The translations under genes and the position numbers were made by a program. From Thiohalocapsa sp. (GTDB lineage Bacteria > Pseudomonadota > Gammaproteobacteria > Chromatiales > Chromatiaceae): a stretch of 64,000 nt of DNA. Positions 36,552 to 46,763 of this stretch are shown here, one piece after another. The stretch is taken from NCBI RefSeq assembly GCF_022340605.1, contig NZ_JAJDNQ010000078.1:1-64000 (forward strand), in the 5' to 3' direction. Below the pieces are notes generated by a model. The model saw only the letters and a program-made list of their open reading frames with translations, was not told the origin of the DNA and did no database searches. Numbering within the stretch: the first letter of the stretch is position 1; every line of letters starts with the position of its first letter.

Positions 36552-37112
36552 ATGACCGCCACCGCGATGACGTTCGGCCTTATCTTCGTGGCCGAGGTCG
36601 GCGACAAGAGTCAGCTCGTCTGCATGGCCCTGGCGGCCCGGTATCACCACCGGCCGGTCCTCTTGGGAGCACTGACCGCCTTCGTCGTGCTCAACAGTCT
36701 CGCCGTGGCCGTGGGTGCGGGACTGGCACACTGGGTTCCGGAGCGCCTCCTGGCGGCGGGCGTTGCCACCCTATTCGCGCTGTTTGGGGTGCTCTCGCTG
36801 CGCGCCGACGCGGCAGACGACACCGAGCAGATCGCGGAGCGACGCGGCTACGGCGTCTTTGCCACCACGTTCCTGATGCTGTTTCTCGCGGAGATGGGCG
36901 ATAAGACACAACTCGCCGTGGCCGGCATGACGGGGACACTGCCGGCCGCTTCGGTCTGGGTTGGCGCCACCCTGGCGCTCGGTGCGACATCGGCGCTCGC
37001 GGTGCTGGTCGGGCACCGACTGCTGCGGCGCATCCCGCTGCATCGGTTGCACCAAATCAGCGGCATCTTCTTTCTGAGCTTCGCGGCCTTAGCGCTGACC
37101 AAGGTGTTCTGA
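36552..37112 (+). CDS. GDT1/TMEM165 (UPF0016) family cation transporter
   Basis: 186-aa membrane protein with the two-fold repeat of this family. Each half carries the E-x-G-D-K-(S/T) signature: FVAEVGDKSQLVCMALAARY near residue 13 and FLAEMGDKTQLAVAGMTG near residue 110. Bacterial members export manganese or exchange Ca2+/Mn2+ for protons. It starts 76 bases after the ZIP gene on the same strand, so the two probably form a metal-homeostasis unit. Start could also be the ATG five codons later. Confidence 0.88.
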   Translation: MTATAMTFGLIFVAEVGDKSQLVCMALAARYHHRPVLLGALTAFVVLNSLAVAVGAGLAHWVPERLLAAGVATLFALFGVLSLRADAADDTEQIAERRGYGVFATTFLMLFLAEMGDKTQLAVAGMTGTLPAASVWVGATLALGATSALAVLVGHRLLRRIPLHRLHQISGIFFLSFAALALTKVF

Positions 37113-37642
37113 GAGCAGCGCGATGGCTCGCGCCCGCCGCGGCCAAGCTTGGGCGCACGAACCCAAGCACGCCCGCCTGATCCGAATCGGCGACGCGGAA
37201 CGCCTCAACCCCGGGGCACTGTCATGCGCGCGCCGGGGCGCGCTATCTCCCACGATCCAGGATCAACCTGGCCAGTCGATTGGCTTGCGCCCGACTGGCC
37301 TGACCGGGAGGCATTGGCCCGTAGCCGGACCAACGGCCGGAGACACCATTAGTGATCGCCCGGGCCATTCGGCAGGCAGGCACAGAGCGTCAGGCATCGG
37401 AGCTGTAGTGGGCACATCAGTTGCATTTTCCGCATGGTCATCCTCATGGGCTGGATAAAGGTCAGCCGCTGATCGACTCGCCACGATATTTGTAGCTTCA
37501 AGCAATAAATGCGCCAAATCTAACAGAGCATGCCGATTCCCGCGCCGTGGGCCAGGCGCCGCCGAACAAGCGCGACTTCTGGTGGATCGTCCCCACCATC
37601 GGGGGTCGGTTTCTCTCATCCGTGAGCTCACCGGAGGTCAGC
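37113..37642. other. Intergenic region upstream of copZ
   Basis: About 530 bases with no convincing gene. A minus-strand frame contains the protein-like EATNIVASRSAADLYPAHED but lacks a ribosome site and homology that I recognise. The 3' part (37470-37530) is unusually AT-rich for this genome and is the likely promoter area of copZ-copA. I do not see a clear CueR-type dyad. Confidence 0.4.
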
Positions 37643-37861
37643 ATGATCGAGCTGAAAGTCGAAGGCATGTCCTGCATGCACTGCGTCAAGGCGGTCACCG
37701 AGGCGCTGTCGCAGGTGCCGGGCGTGACGAAGGTCCAGGAGGTCAGCCTGGAGCAAGGCAGGGCCAGGGTGGAAGGCTCTCCGGACCCGGATGCCCTGGT
37801 CGCGGCGGTCAAGGAGGCCGGCTATCAGGCCGAGGTCCGTGAGGCGGGCGCAGCCGGTTGA
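37643..37861 (+). CDS. copZ: CopZ-like copper chaperone (HMA domain)
   Basis: 72-aa cytosolic metallochaperone made of one heavy-metal-associated domain: [20 protein letters not shown] with the CxxC copper site (Cys11, Cys14), then a betaalpha-beta pattern ending [14 protein letters not shown] strong GGAGG precedes ATG 37643. It lies 88 bases upstream of copA, to which it presumably delivers Cu(I). Confidence 0.9.
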   Translation: MIELKVEGMSCMHCVKAVTEALSQVPGVTKVQEVSLEQGRARVEGSPDPDALVAAVKEAGYQAEVREAGAAG

Positions 37862-37949
37862 TGGCCATCGGCGGAGGCGCTTCGCCAGGAGGCGCTCTAT
37901 CCACGAGCCATCGGCTCAAGCATTGTCGTCCCGCCGGCAGGGGGTGGAC

Positions 37950-40475
37950 ATGACGAAAGAGGTGCGCATCGGCGTCGGCGGCATGACCTGTGCCTCCTGC
38001 GTGGCGCGGGTCGAGCGGGCCATCGCGCGCAAGCCCGGGGTCGAGTCCGCCAGCGTCAATCTGGCGGCGGAGACGGCGGTGGTCCGGTACGACGAGGTGG
38101 AACTCCCCGAGCTGCTGGAGGCGGTGCGCGGCGCCGGCTACGACGCCGTCGTCGAGCAGGTCAATATCGGCGTCTCGGGCATGACCTGTGCCTCCTGCGT
38201 CGCCCGCGTGGAGCGGGCAATCAAGGCGCTGCCGGGCGTGATCACGGCGACCGTGAACCTCACCACCGAGTCGGCGGCGGTCGAGTACCTGCCCGCCACG
38301 GTCAGCCGCGAGCGCATCGCCCAGGCGATCCGGGCGGCGGGCTACGAGCCGGCGGCGGCGGACGCGGCGCCGGACGCCGAGCACGCCCGTCACGAGCGCG
38401 AGCTGCGCGCCCTGCGGCGGGACCTGATCTTCGCCGCGGCGCTCACCGTCCCACTCTTGCTGATCAGCATGGCGCCCATGTTCCTGCCCGGCGTCCGGGC
38501 GCTGCTGTTGAAGCTGGCGCCTCTGCCGGCCTGGGACTGGATCGAGCTGGCGCTCGCCACGCCGGTCCTGCTGTGGTCAGGGCGGCGCTTCATCACCCGC
38601 GGCTGGGCGGAGCTGCGGCATCTCAGCCCCGGCATGGACACCCTGGTGCTGATGGGGAGCTGGTCGGCCTACCTCTACTCGCTCGCGGCGCTCACCATGC
38701 CGCAGGCGTTTCCGGAGGGGACGGCCCACCTGTATTTCGAGGCCACCGGGGTCATCATCACGCTGATCCTGCTCGGCCGCTACCTGGAGGCAGTCGCCAA
38801 GGGTCGGACCTCCCAGGCCATCCGCCGCCTGGTGGGCCTGCAGCCAAAGACGGCACGGGTGGTCAGCGCCGACGGCGAGACCGAAATGCCGGCGGATGCC
38901 GTGGTGCCGGGCGACCTGATCGCCGTGCGGCCGGGGGAGCGCATCCCGGTGGACGGCACCCTGACCGAGGGCCGGAGCCACGTCGACGAGTCCATGATCA
39001 GCGGCGAGCCCGAACCGGTGAGCAAACACCCCGGCGACGAGGTCATCGGCGGCACCGTGAACCAGACCGGCGCCTTTCGCTACCAAGCAACGCGGGTGGG
39101 CTCGGAGACGGTGCTGGCCCAGATCATCCGGCTGGTGGAGGATGCCCAGGCCGGCAAGCCGCCGATCCAGCGCGTCGCCGACCGGATCGCCGCGGTGTTC
39201 GTGCCGCTGGTCATCCTCGCCGCAGCGATCACCTTCATCACCTGGCTCTGGCTGGGACCGCAGCCGGCGCTGGAGCTCGCGTTCGTGGCGGCAGTCAGCG
39301 TGCTGCTCATCGCTTGCCCGTGCGCCATGGGTCTCGCCACGCCCACGGCCATCATGGTGGGCACCGGGCGCGGCGCGGCGCTGGGCATTCTGTTTCGCCG
39401 CGGGGCCGCGCTCGAGACCCTGGCGCGGGTGGACCGCATCGTGCTGGACAAGACCGGCACGCTCACCGTTGGGCGCCCGGCGCTCACCGACCTACAGTCC
39501 TACGGCGTTGCCGAGGACGAGGCACTGGCCCTGGCTGCCGCGGTGGAGCGCGACAGCGAGCATCCCATCGGCACCGCCATCGTGGCCGCGGCCCGGGAGC
39601 GCGGTCTGGCCCTGGCCGAGGCCACCGACGTGGACGCCGTCCCCGGCTACGGTATCCGCGCACGCATCGGTGAACGGCAGGTCGCCGTCGGTGCGCACCG
39701 CTTCATGGAGCAGCGCTCGGTCTCGGTGACGGCAGCCGCGGAGACGGCCAACCACCTCGCGAAGGACGGCAAGACGCCCATCTATGTCGCCGCCGACGAC
39801 GCGCTGATCGCCGTGCTCGCGGTGGCGGACCCGATCAAGCCCTCGAGCCGGGAGGCCGTGGCCCGATTGCAGGCGATGGGGCTCGAGGTCGCGATGCTGA
39901 CCGGCGACGGCTGGCGCACCGCCGAGGCCGTCGCCCGCCAGGTGGGCATCGAATCCGTGGTGGCCGAGGTGCTGCCGGCGGACAAGGCGGCGGAAGTCAA
40001 GCGGCTCCAGGAAAAACAGGGCGCAGAAGGCGGCAAGGTCGCCTTCGTCGGCGACGGCATCAACGACGCCCCGGCGCTCGCCCAGGCCGATGTCGGCATC
40101 GCCATCGGCACCGGCACGGACATCGCCGTGGAAGCCGGCGAGCTGATCCTGATGAACGGGGAGCTCACCGGCGCCGCGGATGCGGTAGCGCTGGCGCGGC
40201 GCACCCTGCGCACCATCCGGCTCAATTTCTTCTGGGCCTATGCCTACAACGTCGCACTCATTCCGCTCGCCGCCGGCGCCTTCTATCCGCTCAACGGCTG
40301 GCTGCTGAATCCAATGATCGCCGCCGGCGCCATGAGCATCTCCAGCCTGTTCGTCGTAACCAACAGCCTGCGCCTGCGCCGCTTCCGACCATCCCGGCCC
40401 GCGGCCAAGACCACGCCGTCCGATCAACCTCAAGGGTGGAACAACAGCTCCATGCAGACACAGGCGCCCAGCTAG
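37950..40475 (+). CDS. copA: Cu(I)-exporting P1B-type ATPase CopA
   Basis: 841-aa copper pump. Two N-terminal HMA domains each have GMTCASC (Cys14/17 and Cys80/83). The membrane copper site CPC is at about residues 456-458 ([15 protein letters not shown]). The phosphorylated Asp is in DKTGTLT near 500, the nucleotide-domain SEHPIG follows, and the hinge [14 protein letters not shown] comes near 695. Start at ATG 37950 ([11 protein letters not shown]) with a G-rich ribosome site. The TAG stop at 40473-40475 is part of the CTAG end of a repeat element, so the original C-terminus may have been slightly altered. Confidence 0.96.
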   Translation: MTKEVRIGVGGMTCASCVARVERAIARKPGVESASVNLAAETAVVRYDEVELPELLEAVRGAGYDAVVEQVNIGVSGMTCASCVARVERAIKALPGVITATVNLTTESAAVEYLPATVSRERIAQAIRAAGYEPAAADAAPDAEHARHERELRALRRDLIFAAALTVPLLLISMAPMFLPGVRALLLKLAPLPAWDWIELALATPVLLWSGRRFITRGWAELRHLSPGMDTLVLMGSWSAYLYSLAALTMPQAFPEGTAHLYFEATGVIITLILLGRYLEAVAKGRTSQAIRRLVGLQPKTARVVSADGETEMPADAVVPGDLIAVRPGERIPVDGTLTEGRSHVDESMISGEPEPVSKHPGDEVIGGTVNQTGAFRYQATRVGSETVLAQIIRLVEDAQAGKPPIQRVADRIAAVFVPLVILAAAITFITWLWLGPQPALELAFVAAVSVLLIACPCAMGLATPTAIMVGTGRGAALGILFRRGAALETLARVDRIVLDKTGTLTVGRPALTDLQSYGVAEDEALALAAAVERDSEHPIGTAIVAAARERGLALAEATDVDAVPGYGIRARIGERQVAVGAHRFMEQRSVSVTAAAETANHLAKDGKTPIYVAADDALIAVLAVADPIKPSSREAVARLQAMGLEVAMLTGDGWRTAEAVARQVGIESVVAEVLPADKAAEVKRLQEKQGAEGGKVAFVGDGINDAPALAQADVGIAIGTGTDIAVEAGELILMNGELTGAADAVALARRTLRTIRLNFFWAYAYNVALIPLAAGAFYPLNGWLLNPMIAAGAMSISSLFVVTNSLRLRRFRPSRPAAKTTPSDQPQGWNNSSMQTQAPS

Positions 40476-40628
40476 TGCAGCGTTTCACCTAACTTTGCCT
40501 TCGTTGTCGTTGTCGTTGTCGTCGTCGTAATCCCGATCTCAACCGTCCGGGTATTCGATGACGACCACGACCACGACCGCGACAACGAGGGAGCCCGGTC
40601 TCGGAATGTCCGCAACGAAGCACTCGTG
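40472..40628. repeat. CTAG-ended palindromic repeat element, copy C (inverted)
   Basis: Starts CTAGTGCAGCGTTTC at 40472, matching base for base the reverse complement of the right end of copy A (17052-17219). It continues with CTTTGC, then four GTCGTT-type units. The joint GGGTATTCGATGACGACC and the complementary GACCAC/GACAAC arm follow, and the element fades at GCACTCG near 40628. Orientation is opposite to copies A and B. It contains the copA stop codon. Confidence 0.75.
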
Positions 40629-40694
40629 CAACCACCCGAAATGCGGCTAACCTCCGGTGGCCGGTGGGAATAAGCGCCGAAGAGGAGGATCACG

Positions 40695-41501
<807 letters not shown>

Positions 41502-41512
41502 TGGACGCACAT

Positions 41513-41833
41513 CAGGATTCCGAGCCTGTCCTGCAGCCTAGTCGGCGCCCTGCCCGGCGCCCTTTGCGCCCTCGCCTGCTCGCAGGACACGCCAGCCAGT
41601 ACGGACGACGCATGATGGCCCGCGCTGCCGCGCTGATCCTGGACCAGGGCCGCTGGTGGGTTCTCACCGAAACCCCCGGCGGCCTCGTGCGAAGAGCGGT
41701 CGAGCCGGGGCCGGCGAGGGGCGACCACACGCTGATTCTGAAGGGGCTCGCGGCAGGAGACGCGGTGGTGTCTCGCGACGCCTACCTGCGCTTTCATCGT
41801 GACTTTGGACAACACTACACGCCGCCCGATTGA
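41513..41833 (+). pseudogene. Wrecked RND efflux adaptor (membrane-fusion protein) gene
   Basis: Two pieces in different frames. The first (41513-41613) encodes a lipoprotein-like leader, SLVGALPGALCALACSQDTP, with a lipobox LAC, and lacks a proper ATG. The second (from ATG 41612) encodes the adaptor C-terminus: RAAALILDQGRWWVLTETPG, then ILKGLAAGDAVVSRDAYL. Some 250 residues of hairpin, lipoyl and beta-barrel domains are gone. It is located directly before the RND pump remnant, as in intact efflux operons. Confidence 0.7.
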
Positions 41834-41924
41834 TCTGCCCGATTGAGCTGGGCTCGGCGCGGCGAGCAAATTCGGCCCCACGGACCGCGGCGCCGTGGCA
41901 TGCATCCCGCGAGGGCCAAACAGG

Positions 41925-43299
41925 ATGACCGCACTTCGGCTGCTCACCCGCCCGTCGCTCTGGACAATGGTCTACGCGGGCATGATCGCGTGGTCGGCCT
42001 ACGCCCTCTGGGCCATGCCGATGGAGGTGCTGCCGCGCTTCGCGTATCCCCAGGTCGGCATCGTCGCGCACTGGCCCGGCGCCTCGCCTAACGAGATGGA
42101 GGCACTGGTCCTGAGGCCGCTGGAGGGCGAGTTGCTGGGGCTGTCCGATCTCGCGAGCCTGCACGCGCTCGGGCAAACGCTAAACCTGCTGACCCTCGGC
42201 GCCCTCACCGTCGCGGTGGGCCTGCTCGCCGACGACGGCATCATCGTCCTGGAGGCGATCTTTCACCGCTGGGAACAAGGACAGCTCGGCAGCGACGGGG
42301 TTTGGCTGGGCCTCAAAGACATTGCCGCGCCCGACAACAGCGGCACCCTGACAACGGTCTCGACCTATCTGCCGTTGGTCGCCGTGACCGGGCTCGCCGG
42401 CCTCTTCTTCGTCCCTTTCGCCCTGGCCATGAGCCTGGCGCTGATTGGCTCGCTCGTGGTCTCGCTGACACCGATTCCGCTGCTTGCCGCGAGGCTCAGA
42501 TCGTCGCGCCAGCCGGCGCAGACGCGCGGTGGCAGGCTGCTCGCGACGCTCGGCCGACTGAACAGCCGACTGCTCGATATCACCATCGCACATCCGCGCG
42601 TCAGTCTGGCCATCAGCGCGCTGCTGCTGGCGGCGAGCGCGGGCGCACTGGCGCTCGCGCCGACCCACTTTCTTCCGCTCCCCAACGAGGGTGTGCTGCT
42701 CGACAGCTTCACCCTGCCCCCGGGGACCTCACTCGATCAGACGCGCGCCACGATGATCGACCTGGACATGCTGCGCAAGCTCTCCGCGCAGGCCGTGGCG
42801 CGACTGCGCACCGTCCCGGCCCTAACCGACCTATTCAACAACGACGCCTATCCGGTGACGCAACTGCGGATCAGCCCAAAACCGGAGGCGATGCGCGCCT
42901 TCGCGATCACTCCCGCGGCGCTGAGCCGGCAGCTGCGGCCCACCCTGCGTGGGGACGTCATCGCCCAGATGCCGGATGGGGACTATCGATTGGCGCTCTT
43001 CCTGCGCCTCACCCACGCCGAGCGGCTCTCCACCGAGGCGCTCGGAGGCATCCTGATCAAGACCGGGCAGGGCTGGACCCCGTTGGGCATGCTTGCCGAT
43101 GCGCATTCGCTTCCGCCCCATCGTGCTGACCACGCTCACCGCGGTGCTCGGCATGCTGCCCACTGCATTGGGCTGGGGGATCGGTGCCGCGCCCGAGCAA
43201 GGGCTCGCCCTGGTCATCGCGGGCGGCGTCCTGTGGAGCTCCATCCTGTCCACCAACCTGCTGCCGACGCTCTATCTGCATTGGCGGCGGCCAGACTGA
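41925..43299 (+). pseudogene. Internally deleted RND efflux pump gene
   Basis: Fragments of a ~1000-residue RND transporter compressed into about 460 codons. Segments in order: helix 1 and the porter start (MEVLPRFAYPQVGIVAHWPG), then directly the helix-4 region with the proton-relay Asp pair (TVAVGLLADDGIIVLEAIF), later helices, and part of the second porter half (FLPLPNEGVLLDSFTLPPGT). A frame change near 43090 leads to the last helices (MRIRFRPIVLTTLTAVLGML to LLPTLYLHWRRP). It has a start at ATG 41925 but cannot form a working pump. Confidence 0.8.
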
Positions 43300-43312
43300 A
43301 CCGGAGGTCGAG

Positions 43313-43969
43313 ATGACTTGCTGTGCCATGTCCAACGCCGACACCGGCCGAATCTTCTCCCGCTTCGCGGGCATGCACCGCTGGCGCCATCGACTGCTGG
43401 GCCTGGAGCGCACCCAGCGCCAGCTCGTCGCGGGGCTGCGGCGGGCAGGCATCGTCGATGCCTCGCTGCTGGAAGTCGGCTGCGGCGCCGGGGAGCTCCA
43501 GCGCGCCCTGCTGCGGGCGGGCGCCAGCCAGGCGACGGGGGTCGACCTGTCGGCGGGCATGCTCGCCATCGCCCGGGCGGAGGCCGCGGCGAGCGGGATG
43601 TCCAATCGGACCGAATACCGCCAGGGCGACTTCACAGCGATGGCGGAAGAACTGCCGGACGCCGACGCGGTCGTCCTGGACAAGGTGGTCTGCTGCTACC
43701 CCGACTGGGAGCGCATGCTAGACCGCTCGCTGGGCAAGGCGCGCCGCCTCTACGCGCTCACCTACCCGCGCGACCGCGGCCTGACCCGGCTGGTGCTGCG
43801 GGCAATGCGCTGGGGCCTGCACCGGGCGGGCTGCTGCTACCAGCCCTACCTGCACGATCCCGAGCGCATCGCCGCGCGCATCCGGGAGCACGGCTTTCAC
43901 CGGGTTGACGCCGCGCTCACCCCGGTCTGGCTGACGGAGGTCTACGCCCGCGCCCGAGACAGCCGCTGA
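43313..43969 (+). CDS. Class I SAM-dependent methyltransferase
   Basis: 218 aa with ribosome site GGAGGT before ATG 43313. Motif I is ASLLEVGCGAGELQRALL near residue 50, acidic motif II TGVDLSAGMLAIARAEA, and the motif IV region PDADAVVLDKVVCCYPDWER resembles Mg-protoporphyrin methyltransferase-like proteins (BchM branch). The N-terminus has an unusual MTCC and the C-terminal region a second CC pair. Its place inside a copper cluster is consistent with a detoxification-linked role, but the substrate is unknown. Confidence 0.8.
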   Translation: MTCCAMSNADTGRIFSRFAGMHRWRHRLLGLERTQRQLVAGLRRAGIVDASLLEVGCGAGELQRALLRAGASQATGVDLSAGMLAIARAEAAASGMSNRTEYRQGDFTAMAEELPDADAVVLDKVVCCYPDWERMLDRSLGKARRLYALTYPRDRGLTRLVLRAMRWGLHRAGCCYQPYLHDPERIAARIREHGFHRVDAALTPVWLTEVYARARDSR

Positions 43970-44048
43970 CCAGCGCGGACAGGACCGAACTGGCGCGGGG
44001 TGTGCTTCCAGGGAGTCGCCGTCCGGATGCTCGGTGCGTGCAACCAGC

Positions 44049-44069
44049 CGCTCGCCTAACGGGCGAGCG
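44049..44069. other. Short hairpin between methyltransferase and Met-rich protein genes
   Basis: CGCTCGCC-TAAC-GGCGAGCG type inverted repeat (8-bp stem, 4-base loop). There is no T-run, so it is a weak terminator candidate for the upstream gene. Just downstream, GAACCAACCCAC occurs twice in tandem (about 44132-44160). Confidence 0.4.
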
Positions 44070-44176
44070 AGCCGCGCCCGCGTTCTTCCGGCGGTCGGTG
44101 GTGACTTTCGACCGTCGAGCGGTTTCCAAGAACCAACCCACTGCAAGAACCAACCCACAACTGGAGCAACCATCCG

Positions 44177-44737
44177 ATGCGTAGAACACACTTGGCACCT
44201 CTTGCCCTGTCGGCCTTGCTGCTGGCAAGCCCGTTCGCCATGGCCGCCGAAACCGGCCAATCGCAGTCAGGGACCGCAACGAACACCGAAAGCGCAACGG
44301 CCATAAAGCCCGCCGCGGGCACCTCGGAAACCTCCGCTGCCGGTGCCGGTGCCGGGATGACGACGGGGAGCTCAGCGGCAACAGGGGCCGGCATGAAAAG
44401 CAGCGAGGGCAGCCAGAGCGGCCAGAGTAACGAGGGCGGCCAGGAGGCCGAGGAAAGCACCCAACCGGGCTACATGGGACCGGGCATGATGATGGGTGGC
44501 CCGGGCATGGCTGGTTGCCCCTACATGATGGGCGGCGGCGCGGGCATGGGGCCTGGCTACGGCATGGGTGGTCCGGGCGCGGGTAGGAGCGGCTGCATGG
44601 GCATGATGCACCATCACCACCACCATGGGACGTGCGGCGGGCAGAAGACCTACAACGCGCTGATGAATCGTCTTGACCTGATGGACGCGAGAATGGCCAA
44701 GATCGAGACCCTGCTGGAGGGGCTCATGCAGCGATAG
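44177..44737 (+). CDS. Periplasmic Met/His-rich putative copper-binding protein
   Basis: 186 aa with signal peptide (LAPLALSALLLASPFAMAAE), a low-complexity Ser/Thr/Gly segment, then a Met-Gly-rich domain (YMGPGMMMGGPGMAGCPYMM) and a six-histidine run in GMMHHHHHHGTC. It ends in a short helix, LMNRLDLMDARMAKIETLLE. Met and His clusters with Cys are typical of periplasmic Cu(I)/Cu(II) buffers, and the neighbours are copper genes. No formal family recognised; start ATG 44177 lacks a strong ribosome site. Confidence 0.7.
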   Translation: MRRTHLAPLALSALLLASPFAMAAETGQSQSGTATNTESATAIKPAAGTSETSAAGAGAGMTTGSSAATGAGMKSSEGSQSGQSNEGGQEAEESTQPGYMGPGMMMGGPGMAGCPYMMGGGAGMGPGYGMGGPGAGRSGCMGMMHHHHHHGTCGGQKTYNALMNRLDLMDARMAKIETLLEGLMQR

Positions 44738-45030
44738 GCGCTGCGCGGCCTGAACGCCCTGCAAGCCTGGCGTCTGGGCGGTCCGCACTCGGCGGATGGC
44801 CGGTTCCTATCTCGTGTCGGGAAGTGGCGATTGAGCAGCGCTTCCGGCGGGCAGGACCGCCCGCCAGGCTCTGCACCGGGCTCTGCGGCCGATTACCATG
44901 ACCAATGCCGCACCGGTGGCCGGTCCGCTCGCGGGGCGGTGCGCGCGAGCCCCCTCTGCGGCATGAGGAGAACCAGCGGAACGACGGCAGCGGCGAAGGG
45001 TCCACAGTATCAGCCCGGCAGGAGGAGGGA

Positions 45031-45681
45031 ATGAACCGCCAACGACTCAACTTCCTGGTAGACGCCGTCGCCTTCACCGCGTTTGCCTTTCTCACCACGA
45101 CGGGCGTCCTGAGCCGGTATGTGCTGCCGCCCGGGTCCGGCCGTTACGCCACCCTCTGGGGCCTCAACCGGCACGGCTGGGGCGACATCCACTTCTGGGT
45201 CGCGGTGGTGCTGCTGGGCGTCCTTGCGCTCCACGTTGCCCTGCACTGGAAGTGGATCCTGTACGCCGTGCAAGGCAAGCGCTCAAACGCATCCGGCGCG
45301 AGGCTCGCCCTGGGCGTGGTCGGGCTCGTCGGCCTCGTTGGGCTCGCGGCCGCGCCGCTGCTGGCTCCCGTGGAGCAGGCCGGTACCCCGCGGCAGGCGG
45401 CCGGTCTGCCACCGACGATAGCGCGGGACGCCTCGCCGGCGCCGGCCGGGCCGGCAGCACCGCCCGCGTCGACCGCCCCGGGCATCGAATCCATTCGCGG
45501 CTCGATGACTCTGCGACAGGTGCAGCAGGCCACGGGGGTTCCCGTGGATGCCCTGATCGCGCGGCTTGGACTACCGCACGACATCGATCCGGACGAGCGC
45601 ATCGGGCGCATCCGCAAGCGCTACGACATCTCGCCGGACGACGTGCGCCAGGCGGTGCAGAACTATAGCGCAGGGCATTAG
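45031..45681 (+). CDS. DUF4405 membrane protein
   Basis: 216 aa; start at ATG 45031 after AGGAGGAGGG. The first ~85 residues are three membrane helices of the DUF4405 type with conserved histidines: HGWGDIHFWVAVVLLGVLAL, then HVALHWKWILYAVQGK, reminiscent of cytochrome b-like heme ligation. A fourth helix follows, then a Pro/Ala linker and a soluble C-terminal domain (GSMTLRQVQQATGVPVDALI). Function unknown; possibly a small periplasm-facing redox or metal protein. Confidence 0.75.
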   Translation: MNRQRLNFLVDAVAFTAFAFLTTTGVLSRYVLPPGSGRYATLWGLNRHGWGDIHFWVAVVLLGVLALHVALHWKWILYAVQGKRSNASGARLALGVVGLVGLVGLAAAPLLAPVEQAGTPRQAAGLPPTIARDASPAPAGPAAPPASTAPGIESIRGSMTLRQVQQATGVPVDALIARLGLPHDIDPDERIGRIRKRYDISPDDVRQAVQNYSAGH

Positions 45682-45896
45682 ATCTCGCAGGCGCAACACG
45701 CAATCAGCCGACCCGGTCTGCTGGACGCGCTCGACGAGACCGTAATAGCGCACCACGCGTTGATCGGCGTTACCGGGACGGGGCAGAATATCCGACCTTT
45801 TCAGTCGGCCATGCAGGACTCATCGCCGAACAACCGACAGCACAAACCCCGCTGGTCCATCGACCTATGCCTGCAACGCCAGACCGGAGATTCCAG

Positions 45897-46271
45897 ATGA
45901 ATAAGGTCATTCCGTTCACCGCCCTCTTCGCGGCGCTTGCGACGGCGCCCGCGAGCGCCGCAGATCAATTCCCGGACTCTGGCAAGACGATAGAACATGG
46001 TGCCATCAGCGAGGCCGACATGATGCACGGCGAAACCGGCGCCGGTGCTACAGGCCAGGGCGTCATCAACAGCGTTGATACGGACAAACGTATCGTCAAT
46101 ATCACCCATGGCCCCATCCCGGCATTGAGCTGGCCCGGGATGACCATGGACCTGCCGGTGACCAAGGATGTTGACCTGAACGGCATGCAGCCGGGCGACA
46201 AGGTGCGTTTCCACATCGCGCTCGGTGCCGATCAGGTCTACCGGATCACCGCAATTGACCCGACACCCTGA
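45897..46271 (+). CDS. CusF-type periplasmic copper-binding protein
   Basis: 124 aa with signal peptide (residues 1-22, ending ASAAD) and a CusF-like OB-fold domain: GVINSVDTDKRIVNITHGPI, then PALSWPGMTMDLPV, containing the His, Trp and two Met that bind Cu(I)/Ag(I), and QPGDKVRFHIA. GGAG precedes ATG 45897. CusF normally hands copper to an RND CusCBA pump; in this cluster the RND genes are broken, so it may act with CopA or as a buffer. Confidence 0.88.
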   Translation: MNKVIPFTALFAALATAPASAADQFPDSGKTIEHGAISEADMMHGETGAGATGQGVINSVDTDKRIVNITHGPIPALSWPGMTMDLPVTKDVDLNGMQPGDKVRFHIALGADQVYRITAIDPTP

Positions 46272-46302
46272 CTCGTCGCGCTGCCGCTATGGAGACGACG
46301 TC

Positions 46303-46548
46303 ATGCCCTACGACAAGACAAGGGAGTTGACCGACTCGACGCGCGACAATCTGCCGGGCGGGGCGCAGGAAATCGACCGTAAGGCGTTCAACAACGCCTG
46401 GGGTGAATACGCGGACCAGGACGATCGCTCCGAGACCGGCCTTGGACCGATCCTTGCCCGTGTCGCCCTGGAGGGCGACATGCCGGCCGACATTCGGGGC
46501 CGACGGCTCCGGGGAGTTCGCCCTGGAGGGCGACACGATAGGCGCTGA
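46303..46548 (+). pseudogene. ChaB-like gene truncated by a palindromic repeat
   Basis: The first ~44 codons (MPYDKTRELTDSTRDNLPGG, then AQEIDRKAFNNAWGEYAD) match the conserved start of ChaB-family proteins. At about 46440 the frame enters the GTGTCGCCCT repeat block and continues as Arg-rich nonsense to 46548. The conserved C-terminal half of ChaB is missing. Start ATG 46303 follows the CusF gene by 31 bases. Confidence 0.65.
46460..46536. repeat. Two GTGTCGCCCT-type hairpins
   Basis: GTGTCGCCCT-GG-AGGGCGACA at 46460-46480, then CGGCCGACATTCGGGGCCGAC, then a second TTCGCCCTGGAGGGCGACAC ending at 46536. Same family as 6135-6191 and 35591-35620. The block truncates the ChaB frame and abuts the CTAG-type element at 46592. 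Confidence 0.75.
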
Positions 46549-46591
46549 TGCCGACACGGCGAGTGGTCTCACCCTTTCCGCGCCGGCGCAC

Positions 46592-46763
46592 GAGTGCCCC
46601 GTTTCAGCCAATTTTGCAGGGCGCCAGCCCGGGTGGGGGCCCGCGTCGAGGAACCTGGTCGAAGTCTCTGCTCGTTGTCGTTGTCGTGGTCGTGGTCGGA
46701 TACTCGACAACGACAACGACAAGGACCTGAGACGGTCTCGGGACTTGTGCACTGGTGCACTAG
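46592..46763. repeat. CTAG-ended palindromic repeat element, copy B
   Basis: The left end GTGCCCCGTTTCAGCC, then AATTTTGCAGG, is nearly identical to copy A. The core has GTTGTC units (46675-46692), GGATACTCGA and then GACAAC units, a near-perfect hairpin. The right end is GGTGCACTAG at 46754-46763. Its CTAG supplies the TAG stop of the hybrid kinase gene on the minus strand (46760-46762). Confidence 0.8.

Noticed and set aside
37263-37631. Minus-strand 122-codon frame upstream of copZ
   Set aside because: A short protein-like stretch only; no ribosome site or family, and it overlaps the probable copZ promoter.
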